Part shown: piece by piece, positions 9,544 to 18,333 of the stretch
How positions within the stretch are numbered: position 1 is the first letter of the stretch
How the letters are laid out: each line of letters opens with the position of its first letter
From: Olivibacter jilunii
GTDB lineage: Bacteria > Bacteroidota > Bacteroidia > Sphingobacteriales > Sphingobacteriaceae
Length of the DNA: 64,000 bases
Assembly: GCF_900607235.1 (NCBI RefSeq)
Contig: NZ_LR027848.1
Span: forward strand, 1,167,241 to 1,231,240
Reading direction: 5' to 3'
Program-made: the position numbers and the translations under genes
The notes under the pieces: generated by a model
The model's database searches: none
What the model was told of the DNA's origin: nothing
Seen by the model: the letters and a program-made list of their open reading frames with translations, nothing else

Positions 9544-10437
9544 ATGCATAGAGAGATTGAAATTTTTTATGATCAATATGTTCATAGATCTTATCCCGAT
9601 GAGCAATTCTTTTTAGGGCATTTCGATGTTCTTCATTGGGAAGATCTTAAAAAAGATTTATCTGCCTGCGAACGATTGCAGCGCAAGCCGTTTTATAAGA
9701 TTGCCCTGCTCAATGGTACGGCCAAATACCATTCTAATAATGTAGAAGTTCCTATCTCTGGTTATACAATCGTTTTTACGGAGCCTATGACACGATCTAG
9801 CTTTTCGACCGATGATGAAAACTTCGTTGGTGACTATTGTGTGTGCAGCGGAAGCTTTCTCAGGGGAACAGCCAAGCTGAACCTCTCTAATTGGCCTGTC
9901 TTTAAAGATCGAGAGATTTACACCCAACCATTAAGCAAAGAGCAATACCTGTTTTTGTCCCAAATAATGTTGGAGATAGAACAGGAGAAAGATTCAGATT
10001 ATTTCTTTAAAGAACAACTGATCCGCAACCGTGTGTTTGATATCATCCATTACATACAGAAATCAATTAAAAGCAATAATTTTCCTTCTCTTTATATGGA
10101 GGATACGCTTGACGAACGCTTCCTCAAACTGGTCGAAAACACCTTTTTAGACATCAGCCTGCAAAAGCCATTAATGGGTAAGACACCAGCCTATTTTGCT
10201 GGTTTGCTCAACACAACTGTCGATCACCTGAATCAAACGCTTAAAAAGATAACGGGGAAAACAACTCGTGACATCCTTCATGAACGTATTATTGAAGAAG
10301 CCAATATACTTTTAAAGCATACAAACTACTCTGTAAAAGAGATTGCTTGGTGTTTAAATTTTCAGGAAACACCCCATTTTGTGAACTTTTATAAGAAACT
10401 TACCAAAACGACTCCACTTGTTTATCGAACGACCTAG
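9544..10437 (+). CDS. AraC-family transcriptional regulator
   Basis: This 297-residue regulator has an N-terminal cupin-like sensing region (residues about 15-180) and a C-terminal double helix-turn-helix. The second HTH reads YSVKEIAWCLNFQETPHFVN, followed by KKLTKTTPL, the standard AraC C-terminus. It lies directly upstream of, and on the same strand as, the NmrA-like reductase gene, with a promoter in the 100-bp gap. It may control that gene, but that is inferred from position only. The ATG at 9544 is the first in frame and gives a complete domain. Confidence 0.8.
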   Translation: MHREIEIFYDQYVHRSYPDEQFFLGHFDVLHWEDLKKDLSACERLQRKPFYKIALLNGTAKYHSNNVEVPISGYTIVFTEPMTRSSFSTDDENFVGDYCVCSGSFLRGTAKLNLSNWPVFKDREIYTQPLSKEQYLFLSQIMLEIEQEKDSDYFFKEQLIRNRVFDIIHYIQKSIKSNNFPSLYMEDTLDERFLKLVENTFLDISLQKPLMGKTPAYFAGLLNTTVDHLNQTLKKITGKTTRDILHERIIEEANILLKHTNYSVKEIAWCLNFQETPHFVNFYKKLTKTTPLVYRTT

Positions 10438-10491
10438 GATTTTTGCAGTTATTAACAGTTTTCTTGCACCTTAATACCTTTTTTATCGGGA

Positions 10492-10499
10492 TAACTTTG
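10492..10499 (+). promoter_or_regulatory. Bacteroidota-type -7 box (TAACTTTG)
   Basis: TAACTTTG matches TAnnTTTG and lies 37 bp before the reductase ATG. The best -33 element is TTG about 25 bp upstream, slightly longer than usual. The start of transcription would be near 10505. Confidence 0.45.
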
Positions 10500-10536
10500 C
10501 GTCAGAAATAATTCTCAATACGTAAATAGATCAAAG

Positions 10537-11448
10537 ATGAAAAATTCATTCTTAGTAATCGGAACGGGCGAAGTTGGCCTATCCATGTTGCAGGCCTTAC
10601 ATGATTATCAAGATGTATACCAACTGGATCTGACCGTTGCCGCATTGGTACGGCCCTCTGGAGCGGTCATTCAAGATTTCAAACAACATACACAATTCCG
10701 AAATGTAAAATTGGAGGCCGTAGACCTCCTTACGAGTGAGGTGACGGAATTGGCAGAGGTTTTTGGTCGTTATGATACCATAATCTGCTGCAGTGGTTTT
10801 TCAATCGGAAAAGGTATGCAGATAAAAATTACCGAAGCTGTGCTACAAGCCGGTGTCAGGCGTTACGTGCCCTGGCAATTTGGAGCGGATTATGATCAGA
10901 TCGGGAGAGGAAGCGCACAGCCGGTTTTTGACGAGCAGCTTGACGTCAGGGACCTTCTGCGAGCCCAAGACCGAACACAATGGGTAATTGTATCTACCGG
11001 CATGATCACTAGTTTCTTGTTTCGCGAAGATTTCGGGGTCATCAGCCTTGAAAACAAGGTCGTCCACGCACTGGGAGATTGGAACCATTCATTGACCCTA
11101 ACCTGTTGCGAGGATATTGGAAAACTAACCATTGAGGTACTATTTCATCAACCGGAAATTGTAAATGAAGTTGTATTTGTTTCGGGTGAAACGGCAACCT
11201 TTACACAAATTGCCGAAGAGGTAGAAGCCGTCTTCAATACCACTTTTGAGCGTATTCTTTGGAGCAAGGCGCACCTGTCCTCAGCTTTAGAACAAAGACC
11301 AGATGATATTTTTAATAAATATCGTATGGTATTCACGCATCCTGGAGTAACCTGGCCGATGGAAAAGACATTTAATTATCAATGGAGGATACCCACAATT
11401 GGTATCCGAGAATGGGTGAAGACAAATATACTTACTTTGCAAAGTTAA
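10537..11448 (+). CDS. NmrA-like/isoflavone-reductase-like NAD(P)-binding protein
   Basis: A Rossmann-type dinucleotide site opens the protein (FLVIGTGEVGLSML, residues 5-18). It continues with YDTIICCSGF near residue 79 and VRRYVPWQFGADYD near 106, the arrangement of aromatic-alcohol/isoflavone reductase-like members of the atypical SDR group. The substrate is not predictable; some relatives are redox sensors, not enzymes. At 303 residues the length is typical. It has its own promoter and ends at a bidirectional hairpin terminator. Confidence 0.72.
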   Translation: MKNSFLVIGTGEVGLSMLQALHDYQDVYQLDLTVAALVRPSGAVIQDFKQHTQFRNVKLEAVDLLTSEVTELAEVFGRYDTIICCSGFSIGKGMQIKITEAVLQAGVRRYVPWQFGADYDQIGRGSAQPVFDEQLDVRDLLRAQDRTQWVIVSTGMITSFLFREDFGVISLENKVVHALGDWNHSLTLTCCEDIGKLTIEVLFHQPEIVNEVVFVSGETATFTQIAEEVEAVFNTTFERILWSKAHLSSALEQRPDDIFNKYRMVFTHPGVTWPMEKTFNYQWRIPTIGIREWVKTNILTLQS

Positions 11449-11467
11449 CTCAAACTTGTATGAGTCG

Positions 11468-11505
11468 ATCAAGCGAAGACCGAATGAAATTCCCCTTCGC
11501 TTGAT
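11468..11505. terminator. hairpin terminator between convergent genes
   Basis: ATCAAGCGAAG and CTTCGCTTGAT form a perfect 11-bp stem around a 16-base loop, followed by GTTTCTC. It sits 20 bp after the reductase stop and about 100 bp from the convergent membrane-protein gene, so it may serve both strands. Confidence 0.65.
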
Positions 11506-11606
11506 GTTTCTCAATTTTCGGTCGACAAGAATAGACTATAAATTCATCTAATCGTGCTACTAAATAAAGCACTTGTTTTAAAGTTTTGTCAATAAAAAAT
11601 TCAGGC

Positions 11607-12095
11607 TTACACCACTTTATTTATGCTCTTTTGCTTCCTGAATTGCAAAACAGAACCGATCACAAACAGCACAAAAAGGATGAGCAGAGTTTTTCCGATT
11701 AATGGGTCTTGCGGTCCATTGGCCAACGGATGACCTATCGGGATACGGTTAAAAGTTTCATTAACCGTTGGAATCAGGGACAGGAAAAAGCTGAACGTAA
11801 GAAAAAAATTCTCAATAAAACGCGATCGATTGTTTCCCGATCTTTTTGCGTAAAGATAGTACGCCACCGAAATCAATATAACAATTAACAGTGCAAGAAT
11901 ATGCCCCGGATTGACGCCTTTAACACTGGATAGTCCTAAAGCTGTTAACGATGTAACTAAGGTGAAATAAAAATAGATCTTGCCACTCAATTGGCTGAGA
12001 TCTATCTTACCTCTTCTTATTAAAGATACAATGGCGGCAATAATAGCTGCTACACCTATAACCGTATGAAAAATACCTAAATGTGATAGTCCCAT
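11607..12095 (-). CDS. small integral membrane protein, unknown function
   Basis: About 162 residues with five predicted helices: HTVIGVAAIIAAIVSLI, the IYFYFTLVTSLTALGL segment, HILALLIVILISVAYYLY, FFLTFSFFLSLIP and a final LLILFVLFVIGSVL. I start at MGLSHLGIFH (ATG 12095) because it leads straight into the first helix; an ATG at 12119 is also in frame. A loop with ETFNRIPIGHPLANGPQDP separates the last two helices. It resembles DUF2306-like membrane proteins in topology, but I cannot assign it. Its neighbour upstream is an AraC regulator. Confidence 0.6.
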   Translation of the reverse strand: MGLSHLGIFHTVIGVAAIIAAIVSLIRRGKIDLSQLSGKIYFYFTLVTSLTALGLSSVKGVNPGHILALLIVILISVAYYLYAKRSGNNRSRFIENFFLTFSFFLSLIPTVNETFNRIPIGHPLANGPQDPLIGKTLLILFVLFVIGSVLQFRKQKSINKVV

Positions 12096-12249
12096 GAGTT
12101 TAATTTTAAAATTTAACAATTATTAATAGTGCAAAATTACACGGTCCGAAACCGGATGAATTTGTAGATTAGGCCAATTATTTGACAATTTGGTTCAAAA
12201 ATCGAGGTAAGCTTTTAGGCTGGAATGGGGTGTTACAGCCGTATCTTAC

Positions 12250-13101
12250 TCAACCTTCTTTTATTTTTAGGCGGAAATTTGAGGGGGAAACGTTATACCT
12301 GTCGTGAAAACTTTTCGTGAAGTTTGCCAAGTCATTGAATCCACAATCAAACGCAATGTCTGTAATCCGTTCATTAGAAACCGAAAGCAATTCGGCAGCC
12401 CGTTCCAATCGTTTCGTTCGGATATAATTGGCAGGCGAATCGTCGTATAATTTTTTAAATTCCCTTTTAAACGAAGAAACGCTCAAATTGGCTTTTTGCG
12501 CCAGATCCTCTACACCGACTTGTTCAAATAGATTGGCTTCTATAATCTGCTTGAAGGTATAGGTTGCCGGCGAGAAAAGTTGCGATAGGATGACTTGTAT
12601 CGTTTCCGCATCTTGCGTTTGCGATAATAAAAGTATGATTTCCTTTAGCTTCAAAACCAAAATTTCATCATTGACCAACGATGGATTTTCAAAATAAAAG
12701 AGCAATCCTTCAATATATTTATGAATCAAAAAGTCGTTGTTGATTGCCTTTCTGGACTGATTAGTTACCCGATTAGCTGGCTTAAAGATTAGTGGGATTT
12801 CTTTATCGTAAACTTTTTTCAGTATATCCGGATGGAAAGTGACAATAACGATCTCACCTTCGCTATCCGAACCGGTATCATGTATCTGTTTGCCCGAGTT
12901 GATGCAGTTAAGCAACAAGGAGTGATGGGTAGGTATCTTCAACTGATCGTCTGCTGATTGGTATTCCATCTCACCTTTCAGCATATATAAGAAGCAAGCC
13001 TGCTCGGCCACGGGGAAGGCAAACTCAAAAGGTGGTTTTAAGTCCACTTTTTGGATAAATGTCTTCCCGAATAAGTCGAATTTTTTGTAATCAGTAACCA
13101 C
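12250..13101 (-). CDS. AraC-family transcriptional regulator
   Basis: A 283-residue protein with an N-terminal cupin-like domain (about residues 15-130) and a textbook C-terminal AraC HTH pair: LSVSSFKREFKKLYDDSPANY near residue 208 and ITDIAFDCGFNDLANFTKSF near 245. It lies upstream of the small membrane-protein gene on the same strand. An imperfect inverted repeat (CCCATTCAACA, 22-base gap, TGTTGAACGGG) sits 76-119 bp before its start and could be an operator. Confidence 0.82.
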   Translation of the reverse strand: MVTDYKKFDLFGKTFIQKVDLKPPFEFAFPVAEQACFLYMLKGEMEYQSADDQLKIPTHHSLLLNCINSGKQIHDTGSDSEGEIVIVTFHPDILKKVYDKEIPLIFKPANRVTNQSRKAINNDFLIHKYIEGLLFYFENPSLVNDEILVLKLKEIILLLSQTQDAETIQVILSQLFSPATYTFKQIIEANLFEQVGVEDLAQKANLSVSSFKREFKKLYDDSPANYIRTKRLERAAELLSVSNERITDIAFDCGFNDLANFTKSFHDRYNVSPSNFRLKIKEG

Positions 13102-13374
13102 TCTTAGATAATCCTTTAAATATCAGGTAACTTAACTAATATGACTTCGATAGCCTATGAGATTAAACAAAGCATGCCCATTCAACACCAAATCAAAGAT
13201 AGATAAAAATGTTGAACGGGACATTGCTTGCTAGTATGTAAAAACCTATTGGTTTTACCCGATTACTATGAAACCAGTAGTGCTTCTGAAGTTATAGGTA
13301 CTATCAAAACTTTTGAAATTAAGCAGTTTTGTTCCGCTTCTGGTATCCCGTACGATTCAGACCAAAATCGCACA

Positions 13375-14343
13375 TTATGGGATGCGTAAACGCTCAAAAA
13401 AATCCCATAGCAAATCGTTTGCATCTATCGCAGCGGATGGCGGTGCAGCACCGGGCCGTACCTGCTCGCCTCCCGGCCATGAGTGGCCGCCGTCCGCGGT
13501 GACATAGTGCATGATAAGCGGCGAGCCGGTTTCATCCACCCACTGCATCTGTGTGTATCGGTCGTTATCAACAACCACCTGGGCGTTCGGCAGGCAACCG
13601 TTCCGTTTCGCCCATACGTTCAGTACCGAATCAACCGGTGCGAAATGGTACCCCAGCGAGTTTGTGCCGCCTTCATAGGGGACAATCTCATCCAGCACGG
13701 AGTGCAGGTGGATGATAGGCAGCGGACGCGATTGTTCGGCCGGAGGGTCGAACACCATCGTGCAGCTCACGGGCGCTATGGCGGCAATCTTTTCAGGAAT
13801 CTCCGCAGCCAGCCGGTAGGCGAGCATTCCGCCGTTGGACATGCCGGTCACATAGATGCGTTTGGCATCGATGCGGTATGTCTCGATCAATCTGTCGATG
13901 AGCTCGCTGATGAACTCCACGTCGTCCACATGCTCGCGCATCGCAAAATCGCAGCACGATCCGGCATTCCACGTACGTATGCCGAGACGGCCATCGCTCC
14001 TGACGCCGTTGGGATAAACGGCTACGAATCCCGCTTCGTCGGCTTTCTCAGAGAGATGGTAGTGACGGTCAAACTGTACTGCACTGCCTCCTGTGCCATG
14101 CAGCCCGATGACCAGTGGAAACAGGGTATCGCCTTCTTCATATTGGGGCGGCAGGTGCACATTGAACGTGCGTGCACGGCCGCCTACTGTCAGGGTATCC
14201 CAGTCGACAAGGCGCTCCCAATCCATCCAATCTCCCCATGGGTAACGGGGAGCTGGATCGGGCGCTTCGTCAGCACATCCACCAAACAAAAAAAATGGCA
14301 GCACTATCAGTAGCGCTAAACGGATATATCTCTTCGCGTTCAT
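13375..14343 (-). CDS. PHB-depolymerase/feruloyl-esterase-like lipoprotein (alpha/beta hydrolase)
   Basis: This is a secreted, lipid-anchored serine esterase of the LpqC/PHB-depolymerase group. The lipobox is LFGGC (Cys23). An oxyanion-type HGTGG follows at 82-86, the nucleophile elbow GMSNGG (Ser169), an Asp in LHSVLDEIVP (Asp218) and the catalytic His in GGHSWPGG near 294. The ligand may be a short-chain polyester or a feruloyl ester; this cannot be told apart here. Its ATG overlaps the stop of the gene upstream (ATGA), so it is coupled to the small exported protein. The GC content is higher than that of its neighbours. Confidence 0.82.
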   Translation of the reverse strand: MNAKRYIRLALLIVLPFFLFGGCADEAPDPAPRYPWGDWMDWERLVDWDTLTVGGRARTFNVHLPPQYEEGDTLFPLVIGLHGTGGSAVQFDRHYHLSEKADEAGFVAVYPNGVRSDGRLGIRTWNAGSCCDFAMREHVDDVEFISELIDRLIETYRIDAKRIYVTGMSNGGMLAYRLAAEIPEKIAAIAPVSCTMVFDPPAEQSRPLPIIHLHSVLDEIVPYEGGTNSLGYHFAPVDSVLNVWAKRNGCLPNAQVVVDNDRYTQMQWVDETGSPLIMHYVTADGGHSWPGGEQVRPGAAPPSAAIDANDLLWDFFERLRIP

Positions 14344-14714
14344 GATTTTTTGCGACTTTTTAATTCACTCCTCATCTCTTTCTGCATCGCCTTGTAGCGT
14401 TTGTACTGATTCCCGTCGAGCACCTGCTTCATTTGCTCATCGCGCGTTTCGCTAAGCGTTCGATACATTTTGAACTTCGACAATTTGGAACCGTTCGATG
14501 CCTTGAGCCCGGCCAGTCCTTCGAAGTATGTGGCATTGATTGATTTCACCTGCTCCTGCTGTTGGTCCGATAGATTCAATTCGGCCCGGTATTGCTCCAT
14601 CTTAGCCAACAGTTCTTCCTTCTGCTCATTGGTGAGCTTCGATTGTGCGAATGCACCGGTGGTAAGGCCACTGACGACCAATATTAACACCCATTTTAAG
14701 ACGTTCTTTTTCAT
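14340..14714 (-). CDS. small exported helical protein (Spy/LTXXQ-like)
   Basis: A signal peptide (MKKNVLKWVLILVVSGLTTGAFAQS) is followed by about 100 residues of charged, Gln/Lys/Glu-rich helix with LSDQQQEQVKSINATYFEGL and a repeated MxxVLxxxQYKRYKAMQ pattern. This resembles periplasmic Spy/CpxP-like helical proteins of Bacteroidota, but the homology is only by pattern. It overlaps the esterase gene by 4 bp and is the first gene of that unit. Confidence 0.6.
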   Translation of the reverse strand: MKKNVLKWVLILVVSGLTTGAFAQSKLTNEQKEELLAKMEQYRAELNLSDQQQEQVKSINATYFEGLAGLKASNGSKLSKFKMYRTLSETRDEQMKQVLDGNQYKRYKAMQKEMRSELKSRKKS

Positions 14715-14871
14715 ATGATATTACTATTTATTGATGCAAAGCTCGAAGGAATCGAAACATGTTTAATATAAAATGATGATGAAACGGACAGATTGCCCAA
14801 TGAGAGGGAACTGTGTCCGTAGCAAATCACCGGCCGCTTCTATCCTGTAAGATGACTCTTGCATGCTATGA

Positions 14872-15168
14872 TTAAGGTTTGTAAATGACAGTCTTCCTTC
14901 GGACGACCGTTGTTGACGACAGCGGCTGAACAGGGAAGGGAGCTACTATTACCGGCTTTGGCGTTATAATCACCGGAGCCGGCGCTACCACTACCGGCCT
15001 TGGGGTTACGATCACACGGGGCAACGGCCTTACCACGGTCATTCTTGCCGGCGGAAGCGGAGCTACAACCACCCGGCGCACCGGCCGTCTTACTACAACA
15101 ACCTGTGCATTTACTTCGGAGACGATGGTACCCAGTACCAGTGTCAAGGGGATAATTAGTTTCTTCAT
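14872..15168 (-). CDS. Val/Pro-rich low-complexity exported protein
   Basis: From ATG 15168 the product is about 98 residues: signal peptide MKKLIIPLTLVLGTIVSEVNAQ, then repeats of VVVxPxP and RPVRRVVV type (RVIVTPRPVVVAPAPVII). There are no cysteines and no fold that I can name. The in-frame region further upstream is not signal-like, so I do not use the earlier start at 15276. Such repeats suggest an extended surface or cell-wall-associated chain. It diverges from the histidine kinase gene. Confidence 0.55.
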   Translation of the reverse strand: MKKLIIPLTLVLGTIVSEVNAQVVVVRRPVRRVVVAPLPPARMTVVRPLPRVIVTPRPVVVAPAPVIITPKPVIVAPFPVQPLSSTTVVRRKTVIYKP

Positions 15169-15359
15169 GATATTCATATTTCTGTTATGGTTGTTTCGAC
15201 ATTGCGGACCCGAGGAAGTAGACCACTTTGGTATGAAACGGCCACATATCGAGATGAACAGGTCATTACCGAACATAGGATTAGCCTCACAGCTTTCCGT
15301 TCATCGGCCTTTTTGTCCGTTTGATTATCACGGGTAAACCTTCCTGTCTGCCAAAACAG

Positions 15360-15367
15360 TACCTTTG
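15360..15367 (+). promoter_or_regulatory. possible -7 box (TACCTTTG) just before the kinase start
   Basis: TACCTTTG fits TAnnTTTG and ends only 4 bp before the ATG at 15372. If used, transcription would begin at or next to the start codon, giving a leaderless mRNA. No good -33 element is visible at the right spacing. Confidence 0.3.
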
Positions 15368-15371
15368 TACC

Positions 15372-16373
15372 ATGAAGCGACTATACCCCCTCACCGGGTC
15401 TATTATTTCTCTGTTTATTGCACTCCTAGGCTACGTGCTGCGCAGCTACCGGGAAGAAACAGCTTCCTCATTGCTCACTTTTGCCGGTTCTTTTGTTAAC
15501 GTATTCCTGAGTTGGCTAGTGATACAAAGTGTCATACAGCTAGATAAGCCACGGTGGCACGGGTGGAAAGCCGCTATTGCCATTGCAGCATGCATGTGTA
15601 TTTCGTTAGTTGTTTTTTATAGCATTCAGGATATCGGTGAAATCCGCGGACGGGTAGCAGCACTACCACGAGGCATGCGCGTCGTATATTTTTTACTCCT
15701 GATGCGGGGGATGGTATTAGGCGGGTTCCTGTATTATATCGTCTACTTGTTACGAATGGCGGAAGTGACCCAACGGTCTAGGTTAGAAAACGAACGGCTG
15801 AAAAAAGAAAACCTGCAAGCGCGGCTCAGTCTCTTGCAGGAACAGGTGAGTCCACATTTCCTGTTCAACTCGTTGGGCACACTTCAAAGTATGATCAATG
15901 AACGCGCACCGCGCCAATTTATCCAACGCCTCGCTGACGTATACCGCTACCTGCTGAATAACCGCATGGCCGATCTTGTATACCTCCGTGCAGAGCTTGA
16001 TTTCGCCCGGTCCTACCTATATATCCTTCAGGAACGGTTTGAGCACGCTTTGTTCGTAGATATCGACATCACTGAGCAATTCCTCGGCATGAAACTACCG
16101 CCCATGACCTTGCAAGTGCTCATCGAAAACGCTGTCAAGCACAATGTCGCCGATGTCGAAGTACCCCTGCACCTGCAAATCAACGCCACGGATACCAACC
16201 GGCTTACCGTCAGCAACTCCCTGCAACCGAAACCTACACAGGGAGACAGCCTGGGCACCGGATTGGACAACATCCGCGAGCGCTACCGCCTGCTAGCTGG
16301 TCAAGAAATCGAGGTGTTGAAAACCGCTCACGCATTCACCGTATCCGTTCCTCTGTTAAATGACCCGCTATGA
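15372..16373 (+). CDS. LytS-like sensor histidine kinase (His_kinase family)
   Basis: About 333 residues. Four hydrophobic segments lie in the first 130 residues. A short coiled coil follows (SRLENERLKKENLQARLSL), then the His_kinase phosphoacceptor box QVSPHFLFNSLGT (His162) and an ATPase with VLIENAVKHN and GTGLDNIRERY. I start at MKRLYPLTGS (15372); the frame extends further up but without a plausible start. It overlaps the response-regulator gene by 4 bp (ATGA), so they form a coupled two-component pair. The signal sensed is unknown. Confidence 0.85.
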   Translation: MKRLYPLTGSIISLFIALLGYVLRSYREETASSLLTFAGSFVNVFLSWLVIQSVIQLDKPRWHGWKAAIAIAACMCISLVVFYSIQDIGEIRGRVAALPRGMRVVYFLLLMRGMVLGGFLYYIVYLLRMAEVTQRSRLENERLKKENLQARLSLLQEQVSPHFLFNSLGTLQSMINERAPRQFIQRLADVYRYLLNNRMADLVYLRAELDFARSYLYILQERFEHALFVDIDITEQFLGMKLPPMTLQVLIENAVKHNVADVEVPLHLQINATDTNRLTVSNSLQPKPTQGDSLGTGLDNIRERYRLLAGQEIEVLKTAHAFTVSVPLLNDPL

Positions 16374-17137
16374 ACATCCTGATCATCGAAGACGAAACTA
16401 AAACGGCCAAGGCCTTGAAAGCAATGATAGAGCGACTCGGTGACGATTTGCATGTCACAGGCATCGTCCCATCCGTAAAAGCTGCTATCCAATGGCTGGG
16501 TAATCAGTCTACACCGGAACTCATCCTTTCGGATATCCAACTTTCCGATGGATTGAGCTTCGAGATCTTCCGCACCGTCCAGCCTCCCTGTCCGGTTATT
16601 TTCTGTACCGCCTACGATCAATACGCCATACAGGCCTTCGAGGCCAATGGTATCGACTATTTGCTAAAGCCCATCGATGAAGATAAACTAGCCAGGGGCC
16701 TACGCAAATATGAGCAGATGCGGCAGTTGATGGGGGGCCGAGTGCAGACTATCCCGCCCGGATTGGAAACCCTCCTTAAACAACTGGTGCATCCTGCCTA
16801 CAAGTCTAGTCTACTGGTCTTCAAAAACGAGAAAATCATTCCCATATCCACCAAAGACATCGCATTTGTCTACTCGGTTGGAGGCATTGTACATGCCTAT
16901 ACCCAAAGAGGCGAAACGTACCTGATCCAAGAAGTGTTGGACGAGCTGGAGTCTATACTGGACCCGTCTCTGTTTTTTCGTGCCAATCGGCAATTTATCA
17001 TCAACCGTGCCGCCGTCCAGATGGCCGAGCACTTCTTTAATCGAAGGCTCATCGTCAAGTTGAGTGTCGAAACTCCTGAACGGATAGTTGTAAGCAAGGT
17101 AAAAGCCTCAGATCTACTCGCTTGGCTGGCCTCGTAG
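16370..17137 (+). CDS. LytTR-family response regulator
   Basis: Receiver domain at residues 1-120: acidic pocket IIEDE (Glu7/Asp8), phosphorylated Asp55 in LILSDIQLSDG, Thr in FCTAYDQYA, and Lys in YLLKPIDEDKL. The C-terminal LytTR DNA-binding domain spans about 145-255 (KIIPISTKDIAFVYS; FFRANRQFIINRAAV). It starts inside the stop of the kinase gene and is its partner. LytTR targets are usually direct repeats near promoters; I did not find an obvious one here. Confidence 0.88.
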   Translation: MNILIIEDETKTAKALKAMIERLGDDLHVTGIVPSVKAAIQWLGNQSTPELILSDIQLSDGLSFEIFRTVQPPCPVIFCTAYDQYAIQAFEANGIDYLLKPIDEDKLARGLRKYEQMRQLMGGRVQTIPPGLETLLKQLVHPAYKSSLLVFKNEKIIPISTKDIAFVYSVGGIVHAYTQRGETYLIQEVLDELESILDPSLFFRANRQFIINRAAVQMAEHFFNRRLIVKLSVETPERIVVSKVKASDLLAWLAS

Positions 17138-17392
17138 TTAAATTGCAGTATCCAAGCAGACCTAGTCATTATTGACAAGGTAAAATTGCATTACAAAAAA
17201 GAGATGCATTTTGCGAAACAACCCAATTATTTGGTGATTCGGTTCAAAGCACAAAGCATTATTGTTGAGTGATCCGGTTAAGGATCTGAAGTAATTCAGT
17301 TGGTTTGGAGAATTATGAAATCAACCGATGTCCTTCAATCAGAGGGACACCGGGGGATCAGGGCGGCATAAAGCCTGAGGAGGGTAAGACGT

Positions 17393-18256
17393 TTAAGCTA
17401 AAAGCTCCCTAAGACCATAGGCTTCCATGGTCTTATTAAATTCGATCTGCGTGCCTTCATTGATGGCACTGATAAACTGTCCTGTGGTTGGGTCGACCAC
17501 TGTCCTTACCGGTCGTTCACCTTTCGGCATGCCGATCAGTTTAACTACGGCGTCGGCGATGTACTGCGGATCCGGCTTATGCGTCTCAAAAAGCTGGCCG
17601 ATAGCTGCGAAGATCTTTCCTGGATATTCTTCAAGCGCTCTATACCCTTCGGCGACAGCGGTATCGGCACCTGTCTGCACTTTTGAACCCATTTCAGTGG
17701 GAAAGCCACCCGGTTCAAGAATGACCGCATCAACGCCTAACGGCCTGAGCTCATAATAAAGACCCTCGCACAGCCCTTCCAGACCGAACTTCGAGGCGCA
17801 GTACATGGTGAAGAACGGGAAGCTGACCCGGCCAAAACCGCTAGTCACGTTGATGATCAGACCCTCTGAACGCTCACGCATTCCGGGCAGAGCGAGCTTC
17901 ATCAGTCGCCATGGACCGATAACGTTAATGTCCAGCATACGCTGTAGATCGGCAGCTGTGGAGGTTTCACCCACGCCGAACATGCTTGCACCTGCATTGT
18001 TCACCAGAACATCAACCTTTCCTTCTATGGCAATGATGCTGTCGAAAGCTTTTTTGACACTCGCTTCATCGGTTACCTCCAGGTCTACCACGGTAATGTT
18101 CTCCACCTGGGACAGGGCCTGTGCCTGTGCTGCATTTTTGCTTGCTGTATCTCTCATGGTGGCATAGACCTTATGCCCCAGAGCTGCGGCACTTTGAGCG
18201 GTCAGCCAGCCGAACCCGCTGTTGGTCCCTGTGATCAGTACGACTTTTTTACTCAT
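17393..18256 (-). CDS. short-chain dehydrogenase/reductase (SDR)
   Basis: A classical SDR of 287 residues. It has the cofactor loop VLITGTNSGFGWLTA (residues 6-20), NNAG in VLVNNAGASMFG, catalytic Ser in NVTSGFG, and YxxxK as MYCASKFGLEGL. The Rossmann loop TMRD after the second strand suggests NADP. The substrate is unknown. A copy of the TTTACCATATGGTAAA-type palindrome lies 55 bp before its start, shared with the next gene, a Crp/Fnr regulator, which probably controls it. Confidence 0.85.
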   Translation of the reverse strand: MSKKVVLITGTNSGFGWLTAQSAAALGHKVYATMRDTASKNAAQAQALSQVENITVVDLEVTDEASVKKAFDSIIAIEGKVDVLVNNAGASMFGVGETSTAADLQRMLDINVIGPWRLMKLALPGMRERSEGLIINVTSGFGRVSFPFFTMYCASKFGLEGLCEGLYYELRPLGVDAVILEPGGFPTEMGSKVQTGADTAVAEGYRALEEYPGKIFAAIGQLFETHKPDPQYIADAVVKLIGMPKGERPVRTVVDPTTGQFISAINEGTQIEFNKTMEAYGLRELLA

Positions 18257-18310
18257 TTTTATTAACGCTTAGATATCGATACAAATATTGGGATCTGGCG
18301 TTCAAAACTG

Positions 18311-18326
18311 TTTATCATATGGTAAA
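18311..18326. promoter_or_regulatory. operator copy 1: TTTATCATATGGTAAA
   Basis: This 16-base palindrome has one mismatched pair. It lies upstream of the SDR start and just beyond the stop of the Crp/Fnr gene. It differs by one base from the perfect copy at 18937. Confidence 0.65.
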
Positions 18327-18333
18327 AAATGAG

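Noticed and set aside
13177-13220. Imperfect inverted repeat CCCATTCAACA/TGTTGAACGGG as an RNA hairpin
   Set aside because: The loop is 22 bases and there is a mismatch; mentioned only as possible operator in the AraC entry.
13483-14313. 276-codon plus-strand frame
   Set aside because: It lies entirely antisense to the esterase lipoprotein, whose lipobox, GMSNGG and His/Asp motifs are clear; the plus-strand frame has no family or signal.
17310-17370. Hairpin-like GTCC...GGAC as terminator of the SDR gene
   Set aside because: The stem is only 4 bp with mismatches and there is no U-tract.
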